Part shown: positions 61,998 to 64,000 of the stretch, piece after piece
How positions within the stretch are numbered: the first letter of the stretch is position 1
Layout: each line of letters opens with the position of its first letter
NCBI RefSeq assembly: GCF_024029675.1
Contig: NZ_CP097121.1
Span: forward strand, 558,001 to 622,000
Reading direction: 5' to 3'
DNA length: 64,000 bases
Origin: Fructilactobacillus carniphilus
Lineage (GTDB): Bacteria > Bacillota > Bacilli > Lactobacillales > Lactobacillaceae
Notes under the pieces: model-generated
Database searches by the model: none
The model's input: the letters and a program-made list of their open reading frames with translations, nothing else
What the model was told of the DNA's origin: nothing
Program-made: the position numbers and the translations under genes

Positions 61998-62026
61998 AGA
62001 ATACCAAAGAAACCGTTTTCATTCAA
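61998..62026 (-). promoter_or_regulatory. Promoter of ccpA
   Basis: TTGAAT (62021-62026) and TATTCT (61998-62003) with a 17-base spacer on the minus strand. Confidence 0.65.
62008..62022. promoter_or_regulatory. cre site in the ccpA promoter
   Basis: Minus-strand ATGAAAACGGTTTCT matches WTGNAANCGNWNNCA at all but the last base. It fills the spacer between -35 and -10, so bound CcpA would block RNA polymerase. Confidence 0.75.
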
Positions 62027-62037
62027 GAAATTTGCCA

Positions 62038-62068
62038 ACAAAAAAAGCCCTCATCGGACTTTTTTTTG
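62038..62068 (-). terminator. Terminator after ytxH
   Basis: Minus-strand AAAAGTCC-GATGA-GGGCTTTTTTT. The stem starts beside the ytxH stop. Confidence 0.85.
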
Positions 62069-62069
62069 T

Positions 62070-62525
62070 TTATTTTTGGTGATCAGCATGAGGTGGAACG
62101 ACCGGATCGTCTCCATCATTCTTAGGAGAAAACGCATCGTCCATATCAACCGTAATGTCGTCTGATTCGTCGCCCTTTTCTTCCTCGGCCAATTGGTCTT
62201 TCGGAACTGGCGTCGTGTTTAAGTAGTCTTGTAATTGACTGAGATCATCCTTCAAATCATTCAACTTCGCGTTAACCTTGGTTGAGGTATCAGATAAAGA
62301 ATCTTTGTAATCCGTCACCTTATCGTTTACCATTTCACGGGCATCTGCTAATGCATCAGCAGCGTAAAAAGCGTAATCAACGGCCCGATCTTTAGCATCT
62401 TCCGCAGATTCGAGAATCCGCTTCCGGATTTCTGCTTCTTTTTCAGCATCTAACGTCCGAAAGGCTAAGTATGCAGCTGCTCCACCTAAGACGCTTCCTA
62501 ACAATAAACCTTTTTTCATATCCAT
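62070..62525 (-). CDS. ytxH: YtxH-like protein
   Basis: 151 residues. One N-terminal membrane helix with Gly-rich spacing (GLLLGSVLGGAAAYLAF), then Lys/Glu/Asp-rich helices (DAEKEAEIRKRILESAEDAKD) likely to form a coiled coil, and an acidic tail ending VPPHADHQK. Homologues in B. subtilis are general-stress proteins next to ytxG. Role unknown. Confidence 0.85.
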   Translation of the reverse strand: MDMKKGLLLGSVLGGAAAYLAFRTLDAEKEAEIRKRILESAEDAKDRAVDYAFYAADALADAREMVNDKVTDYKDSLSDTSTKVNAKLNDLKDDLSQLQDYLNTTPVPKDQLAEEEKGDESDDITVDMDDAFSPKNDGDDPVVPPHADHQK

Positions 62526-62546
62526 TGTGATTTCTCCTAAATTTAA

Positions 62547-62960
62547 TTAATTACCACTTTGTTTGACTGATTTAGTCGCTTTCTTATCCTTGCGTTTGGC
62601 AAAGTACTTAGAAATTCGGTTCGCAGCAATTCCAAAAACAGAAGTCTTCGTAAATAATTCCACCCGGTTCTTAATGTTTTCAATGGTAGCTCGAGTTCCA
62701 TTATTAACGTCTGAAACAGTCGTTCCCAGGTCAGCAGCTGCCTGGAATACTGGTTCAACTTGGTTCAACTTCGCGTTAACCGTAGTCAATAATTCATCCG
62801 TTTGGCGGCTGAGTTGATCAATGTTTCCAGTCACTTTTTCTAAGTTTTCCGAAACACCATCCAAAACCTTGACCACGCGAACTAAGGTAACGCATAAAAA
62901 GATTACTAACAGCAAAAATGCTAAAGCAGCAATTAAAGCTGCAATTCCTCCAATTGTCAT
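62547..62960 (-). CDS. ytxG: DUF948 protein (YtxG-like)
   Basis: 137 residues. N-terminal membrane helix (IAALIAALAFLLLVIFLCVTLV), then a heptad-like helix (LDGVSENLEKVTGNIDQLSRQTDELL) and a Lys-rich end (FAKRKDKKATKSVKQ). The pair ytxG-ytxH beside ccpA is the B. subtilis order. Its start is divergent from the mscS-like gene. Confidence 0.87.
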   Translation of the reverse strand: MTIGGIAALIAALAFLLLVIFLCVTLVRVVKVLDGVSENLEKVTGNIDQLSRQTDELLTTVNAKLNQVEPVFQAAADLGTTVSDVNNGTRATIENIKNRVELFTKTSVFGIAANRISKYFAKRKDKKATKSVKQSGN

Positions 62961-63074
62961 AACTTACCTCCTAGATGGTTTCTAACAGGTTAAGAATAGC
63001 ATTAATCATAATTTAAAACAATCTTAAACCAATCTTACGTACAATCTCACTTTAATTTAGGGGGAAACTTTTGC

Positions 63075-63080
63075 TAAAAT
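63075..63080 (+). promoter_or_regulatory. Extended -10 promoter of the MscS gene
   Basis: TGCTAAAAT (TGn plus TAAAAT), 35 bases before the ATG; the same motif precedes dedA. No clear -35. Confidence 0.5.
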
Positions 63081-63115
63081 GGGAGAATAAATCACTTTAA
63101 AAAAGGAGACTGATT

Positions 63116-64000
63116 ATGCAACTAGCCACTCTGCTCAGTCAAACATCCGCTAATTTAATCCAGTACACTAACAATACCTTCATTAACCGGTATTTAAATA
63201 GTTTTAATTGGAATCAAATTCTGACTGATTTGACTTCTAAGCTTGTCACCATTGTGTTCCTCTCAGTGCTATTTTTAATCATTGCAAAGGTGGGAAAAAG
63301 CATTATTTACCACGTTTTTCACCACCGCGACGTCAAACAGCAGAAAAAAGCGACCAATTTGGCGACCGATCCCGGGCGAAAACGCAACAAAACCATCTAC
63401 AGTCTCTTGGAAAATGCCTACAACTACATTATCTTGTTCTTTTGGTTGTACTCCATCCTGTCCGTAATGGGAATTCCGGTGGGTACCCTGATTGCCGGAG
63501 CGGGAATCTTTAGTTTAGCAATTGGACTTGGAGCCCAAGGATTTGTTAGTGATATCGTTAGTGGTTTCTTTATTCTCTCTGAAAGACAAATTGAGGTCGG
63601 AGAACACGTTAAAATTAACGGAATCGACGGATTCGTAGCGGCAGTCGGTTTACGGACAACCCAGGTCCGCAGTGGAACTGGAACCCTGAACTTTATTCCC
63701 AACCGGAACATTTCGATCATTTCCAATCTTTCTCGTGGTGATTTAACTAGTTTAGTCGATATTAGGATTACCCCCGATGCTCCCATCAAAAAGATTGAAT
63801 CAATCATGAAAGAAGTGAATCAAGAAAAGGCGGGTCAAGACAAGGCTGTCATTGGTGAACCACTAATCTTTGGAACCGTCTACCTCTCCGATGGTTCATT
63901 AGCAATTGAGTCCTGCATTACTTGTAAGAGTGGTACAGAGGATGACGTGCAGGCTGATTACCTCCAGGCTTATCTAACGGCCATCCAAACTGCCGGAATT
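63116..64000 (+). CDS. mscS: Small-conductance mechanosensitive channel (MscS family), 5' part
   Basis: Open from ATG 63116 (MQLATLLSQTSANLIQ, after AAAAGGAG) to the window edge, 295 codons, no stop. Membrane helices near 40-60 and 105-125, then the pore-lining helix GAGIFSLAIGLGAQGFVSDI with the Gly/Ala packing pattern and the beta domain VGEHVKINGIDGFVAAVGLR and IPNRNISIISNLS. It opens under membrane tension to release solutes on osmotic down-shock. Only the C-terminus is missing. Closest to the YkuT-like short form. Confidence 0.93.
   Translation, partial: MQLATLLSQTSANLIQYTNNTFINRYLNSFNWNQILTDLTSKLVTIVFLSVLFLIIAKVGKSIIYHVFHHRDVKQQKKATNLATDPGRKRNKTIYSLLENAYNYIILFFWLYSILSVMGIPVGTLIAGAGIFSLAIGLGAQGFVSDIVSGFFILSERQIEVGEHVKINGIDGFVAAVGLRTTQVRSGTGTLNFIPNRNISIISNLSRGDLTSLVDIRITPDAPIKKIESIMKEVNQEKAGQDKAVIGEPLIFGTVYLSDGSLAIESCITCKSGTEDDVQADYLQAYLTAIQTAGI

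Overview
The window is ordinary chromosomal backbone of a low-to-moderate GC Gram-positive bacterium, most likely a member of the Lactobacillaceae. Pointers seen in the sequence are the yqeG-to-yqeM block, the infC-rpmI-rplT operon with a leader attenuator, the polA-mutM-coaE-nrdR-dnaB-dnaI run, T-box leaders on tRNA synthetase genes, CcpA with a cre site, a full comG operon beside ytxK-ackA, and a MurE carrying the DDPA motif of L-lysine-adding enzymes next to an ATP-grasp ligase and an aspartate racemase. Genus cannot be fixed from the sequence alone. No prophage, transposase, CRISPR array or defence island was seen.

Layout. 1-2.3 kb: start of pheS with its T-box, an HxlR-type regulator, an HD-domain protein and a TrmH-type rRNA methyltransferase. 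2.4-6.6 kb: YidC2, a Bax inhibitor-1 protein, a stand-alone glutamate-cysteine ligase, L32 and YceD. 6.65-12.06 kb: the compact tmcAL-yqeM-rsfS-yqeK-nadD-yhbY-yqeH-yqeG block, transcribed from yqeG. 12.1-15.7 kb: infC-rpmI-rplT and thrS, each with a leader RNA. 15.7-24 kb: the replication and repair run and murC. 24-32 kb: SftA-like translocase, YtpR, a thioredoxin, trmB, the ecsAB transporter, HIT protein and PrsA. 32-40.5 kb: YhaN/YhaO, YheA, PBP1A, argS with T-box, and tRNA-Gly.

40.6-45.3 kb: a small membrane protein, then murE, a putative D-aspartate ligase and an aspartate racemase. Together these predict an L-Lys-D-Asp peptidoglycan cross-bridge. An OhrR-like regulator follows. 45.4-47.3 kb: tRNA-Leu, a 48-residue membrane protein, a tandem pair of fluoride channels and a TMEM175-type channel. 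47.4-48.6 kb: an eleven-tRNA array with its own promoter and terminator and no rRNA genes beside it. 48.7-54.3 kb: DedA, a TIGR01906 membrane protein, a NagD-like phosphatase, YutD, a 5'-nucleotidase family protein and an amino acid permease. 54.3-60.1 kb: ackA, ytxK and comGA-GG. 60.1-64 kb: YebC, CcpA, YtxH, YtxG and the start of a MscS channel.

Most genes serve translation, ribosome assembly, DNA replication and cell-wall synthesis. No gap above about 300 bases lacks genes or RNA elements. I found no convincing undescribed multi-gene system. The observations most worth a second look are small ones: an asymmetric Phe-box in the fluoride channel pair, a 17-bp tandem duplication that rewires the ecsB-trmB junction, an acceptor-stem mismatch in tRNA-Phe, an AUA start on infC, a very short comGG that is easy to miss, and a T-tract shared between a terminator and a candidate competence promoter.
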